The notes: generated by a model from the letters alone, not told the origin. A stretch of DNA of 64,000 bases from Microvirga sesbaniae (GCF_025460805.1 NZ_JAMXFJ010000001.1:215859-279858), one strand, 5' to 3'; counted from the stretch's first letter, positions 53,625-61,240 are shown. Numbers and translations: made by a program.

Positions 53625-56266
53625 GATCTCGCCCCCTTGCTGATGGATTTGATCGGGCTTCCCGAAATCAGGTTGCTCACGTCGAGCAGGATCTGCGGCA
53701 GCGCCCAGCCGCCCGGGCTCGCGAGATAGCGCGGCTCCCAGGCGGGGCCGAACTTCTCCTTGTAGGCCCGCAAGCCCTTGAAGCCGTAGAAGCGCTCGCC
53801 GTTGCGCGCCACGAAGGCCGCGACCTTGTGCCAGCTCGGAGCGAGGCGATGCTCGGACAGGCCCGAGAGCGGCGCCATGCCGAGGTTGAACCAGCGGTAA
53901 CCCCGCGCCTTGCCCTCCTGCATGAGGCTGACGAAGAGCAGATCCATGATGCCGGGGATGCCCGGCAGATAGCGCATGAGATCGATGGTGATCTCGCCTC
54001 CGGGCTGGCCGTACCAGATGTTCGCGAAGGCCACGATGCGGCCGTCCCGGCGGATCACGGCCACGTCGAAATAGGACAGGTAGCGCTCCGACCAGAAGCC
54101 GATCGAGAACCCCTTCTCGCCGGCGCCGCGCCCCGCGAGCCAGGCGTCCGAGACTTCTTTCAGCTCGCCGAGATGGCCGGGCACCTCGGCGGCCGGGATG
54201 ATGGCGAACTCGAGGTTCTCGCGCTTGGCGCGGTTGAGCGCCGCGCGCCAGTCCTTGCCGGCCTTGCCCTCCGTCGTGAAGGTCTCGAGATCCACATGCG
54301 CCTCCTCGCCGAGCTTCACGAGGGACAGCCCGCCGTCGAGATAGAGCGGCAGATGCGTCGGGCTGACCTGGTAGAATACGGGCCAGCCCGCATGGCGGTC
54401 GACCTCCTCGAGGAACTGCCACATGAGGTCGGCCGCATGTTCGGGCTTGCCGATGGGATCGCCCATGGCAATCCAGCTCTTGCCGCGCACGGCATACATG
54501 AGGAAGGCTTCGCCGGACGGATGGAAGAGGAAGCGCTTGTCTTCGAGCAGGGCAAGATGCGCGTCCGCGCGCTCGGCGCAGGCGAGGGCGGGCGCCAGCG
54601 CGTCGGGCTTCAGGGGCTCCACGCGGCGCGCATCGGGATGACGATGGATCATCGCGTAGAGCGACAGGGCCGCCCCGATGATGATGGCTCCCAGGCTGCT
54701 GCGCAGGAAGCGGGACGCATCGTCGTGCCAGTTGAACTGCCACCACAGGTCATGGCTGTAGTCGACGTCCTGGAAGGCCGTGAAGCCGAGCCAGAGGGTG
54801 CAGCCGAGAATGAAGGTGACCGCCACGAGCCAGCGCGGCTCCAGCGGTTCGGCGAAGATCCCGGCCTTGCGGTAGAAGGCCGAGCGGTGGGTCAGGAGCA
54901 GGGTGAGAACGGCCCCGAGAACGAGCCCTTCCTCCCAGTCGAACCCTTTGGCCAGCGACACCACGATCCCGGCCCCGATGACGACGACGGACAGGGTCCA
55001 GGCGCTGGCGAGGCGGCGCATCAGGCCGCGGGACAGGATAAGGAGCACGACGCCGGCTGTGCTGCCGACGAGGTGCGACACCTCGGCGAAGGGCAGGGGC
55101 ACCAGAAGCCGCAGGGCCCGCACGCGTGAATAATCGTTGGGGAGCGCGCCGGAGGTGAGCAGCACGAGGCCGCCGATGAAGGTGAGAATGGCAAGGGCTG
55201 CCGGCACGAAGGGCAGCACGAGGCGCCGGACGCGCCGCGCCGCGCGGGTGAGTTTCGCATCCGAGCGCCGCACCTCGTGGGCCAGGAACAGCGCCACGGC
55301 GAACAGGAAGGGAATCAGCGTGTAGGTGAGCCGCCAGACGAGGATGGCCGACAGCAGCTCGGCCGCCGGAGCCTGCGGAAAGGCCAGCAGGATGGCCGCC
55401 TCGAAGGCCCCGAGCCCGGCCGGGACGTGACTGACCACGGCGAGCAGGATGGCGCTTGCGAAAACGGCCGCGAAAACCGGAAAGCCGATGCCGAGATCCG
55501 CCGGGAGAAGCACCCACAGGGCTGCGGCGGCCGCGCAGATGTCCGTCAGGCCGAGGCCGATCTGGACGAGCGCCGCTCCGCCGCCCGGGACGCGGATCTG
55601 CATCCGTCCCCGGCCGATCTCACGACCGCTCCCGCGGCTCCAGGCCAGGTAAGCCGCGAGCCCCGCCAGCAGCACGATCCCAAGGCCGCGGTTGAACCCC
55701 ATCGGCAGATGGTCGAGGGCGGCAAGGGCCTGCGGCTCGAGGGTGGCGCTCAGCCCGAGCACCCCGGCCATGCCGACCCACAGGGTCATGGCGGCCACGG
55801 CTGTGAGCTTGGCGACCTCGCTCAGGCTCAGGCCCGCCCCGCCATAGATGCGCCAGCGCACGGCGCCCGCCGTGACGAGCGGAAATCCCAGGGTGTGGCC
55901 GATGGCGTAGCTCGTGAAGGACCCGAGCGCGACGGTCCCGAGCGGTACCGCCTTGTCGGTCGCGGCACGGAGGCCGAAGGCATCATACCCGATCAGCGCG
56001 GCGTAGCTGACGGCGGCGAAGAGCAGGGAGATTCCGATGAGCGAGACCGGCGTGCCGACGGCACTGGCGGCCACGGTCGCGAGGTCGAGCCCGGACAGAA
56101 GCCGCATGAGCAGGGCCGCGAGGGCGGCGAACCCCGCCAGGGCGAGAGCCGGTGTCATCCAGCGCCGGAAGAAAGGGCGCCGGGGCGGGGTGACCGCAGC
56201 GGCCGGGGTCGCGTGCGCCTCGACGGCGGGGTTCGCCTCGGCTGTGCGAAGAGCGGTGGTGGGCAT
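53621..56266 (-). CDS. lpiA: Lysyl-phosphatidylglycerol synthase/flippase (MprF/LpiA)
   Basis: This integral membrane protein of 881 residues transfers lysine from tRNA-Lys to phosphatidylglycerol and translocates the product. The first half (residues about 30 to 545) contains about a dozen hydrophobic segments. The C-terminal GNAT-like synthase domain shows FLFHPSGEAFLMYAVRGKSWIAMGDPIG, FYQVSPTHLPLYLDGGLSLVKLGEEA, and GNL/FANIWYGQPGGEITIDLMRYLPGIPGIMDLLF. It is usually induced by acid and lowers surface charge, giving resistance to cationic peptides. It is followed by acvB with overlap, the known lpiA-acvB operon. Regulation cannot be read from the 140-base leader. Confidence 0.95.
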   Translation of the reverse strand: MPTTALRTAEANPAVEAHATPAAAVTPPRRPFFRRWMTPALALAGFAALAALLMRLLSGLDLATVAASAVGTPVSLIGISLLFAAVSYAALIGYDAFGLRAATDKAVPLGTVALGSFTSYAIGHTLGFPLVTAGAVRWRIYGGAGLSLSEVAKLTAVAAMTLWVGMAGVLGLSATLEPQALAALDHLPMGFNRGLGIVLLAGLAAYLAWSRGSGREIGRGRMQIRVPGGGAALVQIGLGLTDICAAAAALWVLLPADLGIGFPVFAAVFASAILLAVVSHVPAGLGAFEAAILLAFPQAPAAELLSAILVWRLTYTLIPFLFAVALFLAHEVRRSDAKLTRAARRVRRLVLPFVPAALAILTFIGGLVLLTSGALPNDYSRVRALRLLVPLPFAEVSHLVGSTAGVVLLILSRGLMRRLASAWTLSVVVIGAGIVVSLAKGFDWEEGLVLGAVLTLLLTHRSAFYRKAGIFAEPLEPRWLVAVTFILGCTLWLGFTAFQDVDYSHDLWWQFNWHDDASRFLRSSLGAIIIGAALSLYAMIHRHPDARRVEPLKPDALAPALACAERADAHLALLEDKRFLFHPSGEAFLMYAVRGKSWIAMGDPIGKPEHAADLMWQFLEEVDRHAGWPVFYQVSPTHLPLYLDGGLSLVKLGEEAHVDLETFTTEGKAGKDWRAALNRAKRENLEFAIIPAAEVPGHLGELKEVSDAWLAGRGAGEKGFSIGFWSERYLSYFDVAVIRRDGRIVAFANIWYGQPGGEITIDLMRYLPGIPGIMDLLFVSLMQEGKARGYRWFNLGMAPLSGLSEHRLAPSWHKVAAFVARNGERFYGFKGLRAYKEKFGPAWEPRYLASPGGWALPQILLDVSNLISGSPIKSISKGARS

Positions 56267-56407
56267 GGGAGATCTCGTCTGAGTGGTCTTTCGGCGCCTT
56301 CAGTCGGGCGCCCGGGCGCTTCGAACCGCGTCAAAGCACGAGCAAGGGGGCCGCCGCCACAGGCGCCCGCGGGAGTGCGGTGCGCACGACGTCGGCGCCG
56401 CGAAGGT

Positions 56408-56791
56408 TCAGACGAACGGAGGGCCGGTCGGAGGAGCGGCGCAGGCCCGGTGCGAGGGCGGAGCGTTCGGGCAGGCGATGCAGCCCATCCTGATCAGGCG
56501 GGCCTGATCGATCAGGACGGTCGGGGCGACGCCCGGCAGGAGGGAGCCCGGGGCGTCGTCGCCACCCGGCACGGCCTGGAGGTCCGCCAGGACGCCTTCC
56601 GGCGAATCGATGGCGTCGCCGGAGAGAGCCAGCGTGGTCTCGGACGCGCCGAGGCAATCCCGGTCATCGATGAGGCACGGCTTCGCCTGCGCGGTTCCCG
56701 CCATGAGCAGGAGCGCCAGCAGGGACTGGGCGAGCGCCAGAAGGATGCGGTGCGGGATCACGGATAATCGCCTTAACGCCGGTGTGATCAT
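56408..56791 (-). CDS. Possible small exported Cys-containing protein
   Basis: I do not recognise this 127-residue frame. It has a plausible signal peptide (RILLALAQSLLALLLMAGTAQA, residues 15 to 36) and a mature part with three Cys pairs (CLIDDRDC, MGCIAC, CAAP). The frame is GC3-rich, but so is the overlapping antisense, so coding status is not certain. It would be the gene just upstream of lpiA on the same strand. It also lies just downstream of the small-RNA-like locus. Alternatively this is non-coding leader of lpiA. Confidence 0.42.
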   Translation of the reverse strand: MITPALRRLSVIPHRILLALAQSLLALLLMAGTAQAKPCLIDDRDCLGASETTLALSGDAIDSPEGVLADLQAVPGGDDAPGSLLPGVAPTVLIDQARLIRMGCIACPNAPPSHRACAAPPTGPPFV

Positions 56792-56865
56792 CTCACAGGA
56801 AACCTGAATGCTTCCTGATTACGGCAGAAACAAGTGGAGGCTTGCTCAGGTGGCGGCTCGTGCCC

Positions 56866-56933
56866 CAAAAAGAAAGCGCCCGCTCTCGGGGCGCTTCAAG
56901 GTCCGACCCGTAGGGGCAAATAATAAGGTCGGT
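56866..56933 (-). ncRNA. Candidate small RNA, minus strand
   Basis: Read on the minus strand, a 6-bp stem CCGACC / GGTCGG (56927-56932 and 56903-56908) holds an 18-base loop containing TATTTGCCCC. It is followed by a terminator hairpin (AAGCGCCC / GGGCGCTT, 56874-56896) and a UCUUUUU tail. A possible promoter, TTGGCC with TAGATA at 15 bases, lies at 56939-56965. The loop is exactly complementary over 15 bases to a segment of the second candidate RNA. No coding frame is evident. Existence is predicted from structure alone. Confidence 0.42.
56867..56896 (-). terminator. Intrinsic terminator, minus strand
   Basis: AAGCGCCC and GGGCGCTT pair around C-GAGAGC, followed on the minus strand by UCUUUUUGGGG. 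It would end the minus-strand candidate RNA and lies before the gene at 56408-56791. Confidence 0.68.
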
Positions 56934-56979
56934 GAACCTATCTATTCAGGGAGTAGTTTGGCCAAATTGTGACGGTCCG

Positions 56980-57000
56980 TGACACGAATGGGGCGTGTCA
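56980..57000. promoter_or_regulatory. Perfect dyad TGACACG-N7-CGTGTCA
   Basis: A 7-bp exact inverted repeat with a 7-bp spacer lies midway between the two candidate small RNAs. It is a plausible binding site for a dimeric regulator, which I cannot name. TTGACA is embedded at 56996-57001. Confidence 0.55.
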
Positions 57001-57051
57001 ATAGAATTTCTGCGTTATTCTGACGCTTCCGATCGTTCATTTGCAAACTAT

Positions 57052-57079
57052 TTGCCCTTGATCGATCATCTCATATGAT
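57052..57079 (+). promoter_or_regulatory. Sigma-70-like promoter of the plus-strand candidate RNA
   Basis: TTGCCC at 57052-57057 and TATGAT at 57074-57079 are 16 bases apart. A start near 57086 would place the RNA directly before the first hairpin. The -35 overlaps a 9-base inverted copy of the GGGCAAATA motif (57049-57057). Confidence 0.5.
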
Positions 57080-57085
57080 TTAATC

Positions 57086-57168
57086 CGGGCTCACCGTAGG
57101 GGCAAATACGGTTCGAAGGGTCGCGAACACGGTCGATAAAGACCGGGCGCGACCCTTTTCTTTTCTTT
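57086..57168 (+). ncRNA. Candidate small RNA, plus strand
   Basis: A hairpin CCGTA-GGGGCAAA-TACGG (57094-57111) is followed by a second, larger hairpin that ends in a strong terminator, so the RNA would be about 80 bases long. Its segment CCGTAGGGGCAAATA is identical to 56908-56922, which is the template of the minus-strand candidate's loop. The two RNAs would thus be complementary over 15 bases. No start codon and ribosome site giving a useful peptide were seen. I do not match it to a known family. Confidence 0.48.
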
Positions 57169-57170
57169 TT
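57118..57170 (+). terminator. Strong intrinsic terminator
   Basis: GGGTCGCG pairs with CGCGACCC, and CGGTC with GACCG nested inside. A run TTTTCTTTTCTTTTT follows. It has no annotated gene before it on the plus strand except the candidate small RNA, which is the main reason for proposing that RNA. Confidence 0.85.
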
Positions 57171-57206
57171 ATTTCTAAACACCGACCTTTTTAGGAGTCC
57201 TGTCCG

Positions 57207-57473
57207 TCATCGGGGCTTGGTACGGGCTTCCTGCAGCCGCTCCATGGTGGCCTTGATCTCCTCGGCCGCCTTCGCCCCCCGGATGCCGACCACCCCGCGG
57301 TCGATCGTCTTCCCGTTCTCGTCCTTCCGCCCGTTGAAGAAGACGTCCCGCTCCTGCTTGGACATCTTCAGGACGGTCCGGGCCTCGGTCTCGATCCGCC
57401 ATTCCTCGGACCAGGTGCTGACGGGCTCGCCGGTGAACTCGGAAACGGCTTCGGTGTCGCGGGAATAGGTCAT
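57207..57473 (-). CDS. Small hypothetical protein (EWR-type)
   Basis: This 88-residue basic protein contains EEWRIETEARTVLKMSKQERDVFFNG and then GVVGIRGAKAAEEIKATMERLQEARTKPR. The pattern resembles short uncharacterised proteins (a DUF7696-like type, from memory) that combine an N-terminal W/R-rich helix with a two-helix body. Codon use matches the surrounding genes. AGG lies just before the ATG. It lies between the candidate RNA terminator and the pseudo-receiver gene, on the minus strand. Function unknown. Confidence 0.7.
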   Translation of the reverse strand: MTYSRDTEAVSEFTGEPVSTWSEEWRIETEARTVLKMSKQERDVFFNGRKDENGKTIDRGVVGIRGAKAAEEIKATMERLQEARTKPR

Positions 57474-57548
57474 CCTGTCGGTATGCCGGACAGGGGGTAA
57501 CCAGATGATTAATGCAGGCGAGAGGGAGACTGGCTCGCGCCGGAGCGA

Positions 57549-57962
57549 TCAGGCTGCCTTCGCGCTCGGAAACGGCAGGACCCGCGGGGCATCCGGGCTT
57601 GTCAGGCCCTGCAGAGCCTCGAGCACTCTGACCGGAGCCGCCGGAGGGATGAAAACCGCGTGGGCGGGCGACGTCCTGGCCGGATCGGGGGATGCGATCA
57701 GCAGCGCGGGCCGGTCGGGATGAAGCCGCTCATACTCGTCTTTCAGGATGAAGCCGCAGACCAGCCCCGGCAGGTCCACCTTGGACACGAGCCAGTCGAT
57801 CTCGTCGCCCTGCTGGCACAGGATCAGAAGCGCGCGCTCCCCGTTGGGGACGGCCGTCACGTCGTATCCGCCCGCTCGAAGAAGATGAGCGACGAGCTCG
57901 CGGGCGACGGCATCGTCGTCGACGACAAGGACCATCGCCTTGGATCGGGAATCGGAAACCAT
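57549..57962 (-). CDS. Receiver-domain protein with missing phospho-acceptor
   Basis: This single-domain response-regulator fold of 137 residues has VLVVDDDAVARELVAHLL at the acidic pocket (Asp15 to Asp17). The usual acceptor position, four residues before the Pro of VDLPG, is Lys61 instead of Asp. The conserved switch Lys after strand 5 is also lost (Ala109 in FIPPAAP). It is therefore a pseudo-receiver unable to accept phosphate in the normal way, and probably signals by protein contact. It has no output domain. The tail VRVLEALQGLTSPDAPRVLPFPSAKAA is unusual. Its partner is unknown. Confidence 0.8.
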   Translation of the reverse strand: MVSDSRSKAMVLVVDDDAVARELVAHLLRAGGYDVTAVPNGERALLILCQQGDEIDWLVSKVDLPGLVCGFILKDEYERLHPDRPALLIASPDPARTSPAHAVFIPPAAPVRVLEALQGLTSPDAPRVLPFPSAKAA

Positions 57963-58165
57963 GGCGGTCTTCCCCGGATGATCGGCAATTGTCCGCCGCG
58001 GCCGATTAACATCGTGTTAATCGCGACCGCTCCTTCGAGGGATCGCCCCGAAGGGTTGCAGCCGCGAGACGGCGTCCGGAATTCGGGCAACGGCCACGCT
58101 GAAACGCGGCGCTGCCTTCACCGTTGTCATGGCGGAGTTTTCCTTCGATAGGTGGAGAGCAGGTC

Positions 58166-58489
58166 ATGCGTGTTTCTGATCTCAAGTTCGCGGCTGCCGC
58201 GCTGCTGCTGACGGTCCCGACCCTGGCATGGGCCGAGGAGGGCGGCGCCGCGGCCGGCGCGATTGCCGGCGGCACGGCCGGAGCCGTGGTGGGCGGGCCC
58301 GTCGGTGCCGCCGTCGGGGCGGGAATCGGCGGCATCGCCGGCGGCGCCGCGTCCGGTCCCGACCGGAAGGACGTGATCATCGAGCATCGCGACGTGGGAG
58401 CGACCGGCAGCACCGGGTGCTCGACAACGACGCAGCAGAAGACGAACGAGTTCGGCGACACCACGACGAAACAGAAGACCGAGTGCTAG
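58166..58489 (+). CDS. Glycine-zipper exported protein
   Basis: A signal peptide (MRVSDLKFAAAALLLTVPTLAWA, residues 1 to 23) precedes a Gly/Ala-rich zipper of about 40 residues (GAAAGAIAGGTAGAVVGGPVGAAVGAGIGGIAGG). Such zippers pack in membranes or form pores and are found in outer-membrane and stress lipoproteins. The tail CSTTTQQKTNEFGDTTTKQKTEC is Thr/Lys-rich and carries two Cys that may form a disulfide. No lipobox is obvious. Length 107 residues. GGAGAG lies about eight bases before the ATG. The TAG stop overlaps a GAGC repeat. Confidence 0.8.
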   Translation: MRVSDLKFAAAALLLTVPTLAWAEEGGAAAGAIAGGTAGAVVGGPVGAAVGAGIGGIAGGAASGPDRKDVIIEHRDVGATGSTGCSTTTQQKTNEFGDTTTKQKTEC

Positions 58490-58540
58490 AGCCTCGGACC
58501 CAAATGTGGACACCACTTTTGGGATCGGATCCGATGCTCT
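58488..58540. repeat. AGAGCCTCGGA palindromic repeat
   Basis: The outer stem is AGAGC-TCGGA / TCCGA-GCTCT and the inner CCCAAATGTGG / CCACTTTTGGG. The first bases overlap the stop codon of the glycine-zipper gene. The gap 58490-58737 holds this, a half composite repeat at about 58588-58620, and a complete copy. Confidence 0.8.
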
Positions 58541-58631
58541 CATCCTGAAGCGGCGCATCGTCCGCAGGATGCGCTCGGCGGTCTTCCGATCGAGGTCACC
58601 GGGACAATCCCGGTGCTGATACCCTCCGCAC

Positions 58632-58720
58632 GTCATGGCCGGCCTTGTGCCGGCCATCCCGATCTTTTGGGGCGCGGCGCCTCACCGTATCGGGATCACC
58701 GGGACAAGCCCGGTGATGAC
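58632..58720 (+). repeat. Cloverleaf composite repeat, short form, complete
   Basis: This is the clearest copy: ATGGCCGGC-CTTGT-GCCGGCCAT, then ATCCCGAT...ATCGGGAT around a 25-base spacer, then ATCACCGGG-ACAAG-CCCGGTGAT. GTCAT and ATGAC close the whole. Confidence 0.9.
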
Positions 58721-58737
58721 GTGGAAGGGGGCGCGGC

Positions 58738-59895
58738 CTATTCCGTCAGGCGCGAGAGCACCCGGTGGGCTGCCTCCACTCGGGCCTCGTTGGGATAGGC
58801 CTTGTTCGCCAGCATGACGATCCCGATCCTCTTGCCCGGAACGAACGCCACATAGGCCCCGAACCCGAGGGTCGACCCGGTCTTGTTGACGATCACGTCG
58901 TCTCGCGGCGCCATGGGCGGGTCGATCGCGGCGGCCGGATGGACCTTCTGGTTCATCGTGTTGCCGGCGACGAGCGTGTCGAGCGCCACCGGATAGGGAT
59001 AGTGCTCCCAGACGAGATCCTGGATCAGCCCGCCCGAGCGGGAATAGCCGGTCCGGGTCGCACGCAGGGCCCGGGCGAGTTTTTCCGGGACCGGGCCGAC
59101 GCCCATGTTTGCCTCGAGGAAGCGGAGCATGTCGACCGCGTTCGACTTGACGCCATAGGCCTCCGCCGCGAGGAGAGCATCGGACACGCGGACGGGCTTG
59201 CCGTCGCGGCCGTAGCCCCAGGCATAGGACGCCATCTCGGCCTCGGGAACGTCGATGAAGGTGTGCTGCAGGCCGAGATCGCGGAACAGCTGTCCCGCGA
59301 GGGTCTCGAAGCTCGCCCCCATGGCGCGGGCGGTCGCCAGACCGAGAAGGCCGATGCTCGGATTGGCGTAGCTGCGCTGCGTTCCCGGGGGCGCCTTCGG
59401 CGTCCACGCGCGGTAATAGGCGATGAGCTGCTTCTGATCCTTCACGGCCGCGGGCAGTTGGAGCGGAAAGCCCCCGGCCGTATGCGTCGCGAGGTCGAGG
59501 AGCCGCACCCTGTCGAGGGCGCTGCCCTTCAGTTCCGGCATGTGCCGGCCGACGGGGTCGGTGAGCGACAGCCGGTCTTCGACCGCCGCGAGGGTCGCCA
59601 GGGTGGCGGTGAACGTCTTGCTGATCGATCCGAGCTCGAAGAGCGTCTCGCGCGTGACCGGGATCCGATGGTCCTTCGAGGCCACGCCGTAATCCATGAA
59701 GTGGCGCCTGCCGTCGATGGTCACCGCGACGGCCAGTCCGGGGATGCCGTAGCGCTCGATGACCGGCTTCACCGCCGCGTCGACCGCTTCGCGCACCGTC
59801 GCGTCCTGGTCGGAGCCGGCGGCCAGGGCAGGGAGCAGGGTCGCGGCAAAGGCGAGAAGAGCGGCGGCAAGCCGGGGGTGACGTCGCGTCGGCAC
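58738..59895 (-). CDS. Class C (AmpC-type) beta-lactamase family protein
   Basis: This periplasmic serine hydrolase of 385 residues is of the AmpC type. A signal peptide ends near LPALAAG. Motifs are SISK (Ser90/Lys93), the tyrosine motif YAN (Tyr176) and KTG (Lys338), followed by STLGFGAYVAFVPGKRIGIVMLANKAYPN, which is typical of AmpC. A hydrolytic role against cephalosporins is likely, but some relatives are esterases or D-aminopeptidases. The ribosome site AAAGGAG directly abuts an upstream ATG (59901), so I prefer the GTG at 59895, six bases from it. No ampR-type regulator is adjacent. Confidence 0.9.
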   Translation of the reverse strand: MPTRRHPRLAAALLAFAATLLPALAAGSDQDATVREAVDAAVKPVIERYGIPGLAVAVTIDGRRHFMDYGVASKDHRIPVTRETLFELGSISKTFTATLATLAAVEDRLSLTDPVGRHMPELKGSALDRVRLLDLATHTAGGFPLQLPAAVKDQKQLIAYYRAWTPKAPPGTQRSYANPSIGLLGLATARAMGASFETLAGQLFRDLGLQHTFIDVPEAEMASYAWGYGRDGKPVRVSDALLAAEAYGVKSNAVDMLRFLEANMGVGPVPEKLARALRATRTGYSRSGGLIQDLVWEHYPYPVALDTLVAGNTMNQKVHPAAAIDPPMAPRDDVIVNKTGSTLGFGAYVAFVPGKRIGIVMLANKAYPNEARVEAAHRVLSRLTE

Positions 59896-60142
59896 GGGCA
59901 TCTCCTTTCGATTCGGCAGGCGTTCCTGCGATGAGGACAGGGTCGGGCGATTGCCCGGAATGGCGAGCGATATGACCCTGTAGGGTGAAGAAGCGGTTAG
60001 GACGGCCATGGCGCCGCAGGAGGGGGCGTTTCGGGCCGAAAGCTCCCGCCTTTCAACAAAGAACGCGGCGTTCCTTGAAGAAAGTCTTTGCCTTGCTGCC
60101 GACATCTTGAGATCTCTTCTTGCCTTCTCCTGGAGCCCGACA

Positions 60143-60439
60143 ATGCGCCTCGTGGTCATCGCCTCTGTTCTGACAATCGGTTTCGCCTGCCAGGCCGCCG
60201 CCCAAACCGCTCCTGCGCCGTCCACCGACGCCGTGACCGCGACACGCTCCGAGATGCGCGAGTTGATCGAGGCCGTGCAGGCGACCGCGAAGGCGTCCCG
60301 CGAGAATGTCGATCATGCCCGTGTCGTCCCGGACCTGCTGTACCAGATCCTGACGAAGCTCGATAAGATCGAGGACAAGCTCGACAAGGTCGAGACGACC
60401 TTGAAGGAGACGCAGGCTTCCGCTTCCAGGAAGCGCTGA
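60143..60439 (+). CDS. Exported hypothetical coiled-coil protein
   Basis: A signal peptide (MRLVVIASVLTIGFACQAAAQ, residues 1 to 21) is followed by a helical, charged region of 75 residues with heptad character: ILTKLDKIEDKLDKVETTLKETQ. No family is recognised. GGAG lies eight bases before the ATG at 60143, and the in-frame upstream Met codons are not used. The gene is divergent from the beta-lactamase, with about 240 bases between, including a small GAACG-CGG-CGTTC dyad at 60061-60073. Function unknown. Confidence 0.72.
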   Translation: MRLVVIASVLTIGFACQAAAQTAPAPSTDAVTATRSEMRELIEAVQATAKASRENVDHARVVPDLLYQILTKLDKIEDKLDKVETTLKETQASASRKR

Positions 60440-60469
60440 GGCCCGCGTGCCGGCCGGGACGGCGCCGCG

Positions 60470-61240
60470 TCAGGACCGTCCGATCGGCCCGTCGATGATC
60501 ACGTGGGCGGATTGGCGCGAGCAGCGCTCGATGCGGCCTTCCACCCGGTAGATGGTCTGGAGCAGGGCCGGGGTGATCACCGATTCCACCGGCCCGCAGG
60601 AGACCATCGTGCCGGCATCGATCACCATCACCCGGTCGGCCACGCGCAGGACCTGGTTGAGATCGTGGATGGCCAGGATGACGCAGATCCCGCGCTCCCT
60701 CGCGAGGGAGCGGATCAGGGCCAGCACCTCCACCTGCCGGTGCAGGTCGAGGGCGCTCGTGGGCTCGTCGAGGAGCAGGATCTTCGGATCGCGCACCAGC
60801 ACCTGGGCGAGGGAGACCAGCTGGCGCTGACCGCCGCTGAGTTCGTGCAGACCCTTGAAGGAGATGGGTTCGATCTGCAGATCGTAGAGGATGCGGTCGA
60901 CCTCGTGAAGGTCCTCGTCCGTCACCTTGCGGCCCGCGCCCTGCTTGCGGGCGAGCAGCACCGATTCGTAGACGGTCAGCACCGTGTTCACCGAGGTGTC
61001 CTGCGGCATGTAGCAGACATGGCCCGGGTCGGGCCGGAGCGCCCCGTCGTCGATGCGGATGGTCCCGGGACCGTCGAGGAGGCCCGCGATGCGCCGGAAC
61101 AGGCTCGACTTGCCGGCGGCGTTCGGCCCGATCACGGCCGTGACCTCGCCGCCCTTCAGCACCGGCGTGGTGACGCCCGAGAGCACCTCCTGCCTGCCGT
61201 AGCGCACGCCGACATCGGTGAGTTGCAGGGTCGCTACCAT
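60470..61240 (-). CDS. Iron-siderophore-type ABC transporter ATP-binding protein
   Basis: This is the cytoplasmic ATPase of a FecE/FepC-type importer, with 256 residues. The Walker A motif is GPNAAGKSS, the signature LSGGQRQLVSLAQ and Walker B ILLLDEPTSALD. The switch His lies in LAIHDLNQ. It is the last gene of a three-gene operon (binding protein, permease, ATPase) and overlaps the permease gene by seven bases. The substrate of the importer is not certain: iron-siderophore or heme is likely from family and context. Confidence 0.92.
   Translation of the reverse strand: MVATLQLTDVGVRYGRQEVLSGVTTPVLKGGEVTAVIGPNAAGKSSLFRRIAGLLDGPGTIRIDDGALRPDPGHVCYMPQDTSVNTVLTVYESVLLARKQGAGRKVTDEDLHEVDRILYDLQIEPISFKGLHELSGGQRQLVSLAQVLVRDPKILLLDEPTSALDLHRQVEVLALIRSLARERGICVILAIHDLNQVLRVADRVMVIDAGTMVSCGPVESVITPALLQTIYRVEGRIERCSRQSAHVIIDGPIGRS

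Noticed and set aside
57091-57125. TTCGAA-containing segment as part of a tRNA
   Set aside because: GGTTCGAAGG resembles a T-arm, but no acceptor stem, D-arm or anticodon arm can be drawn around it.
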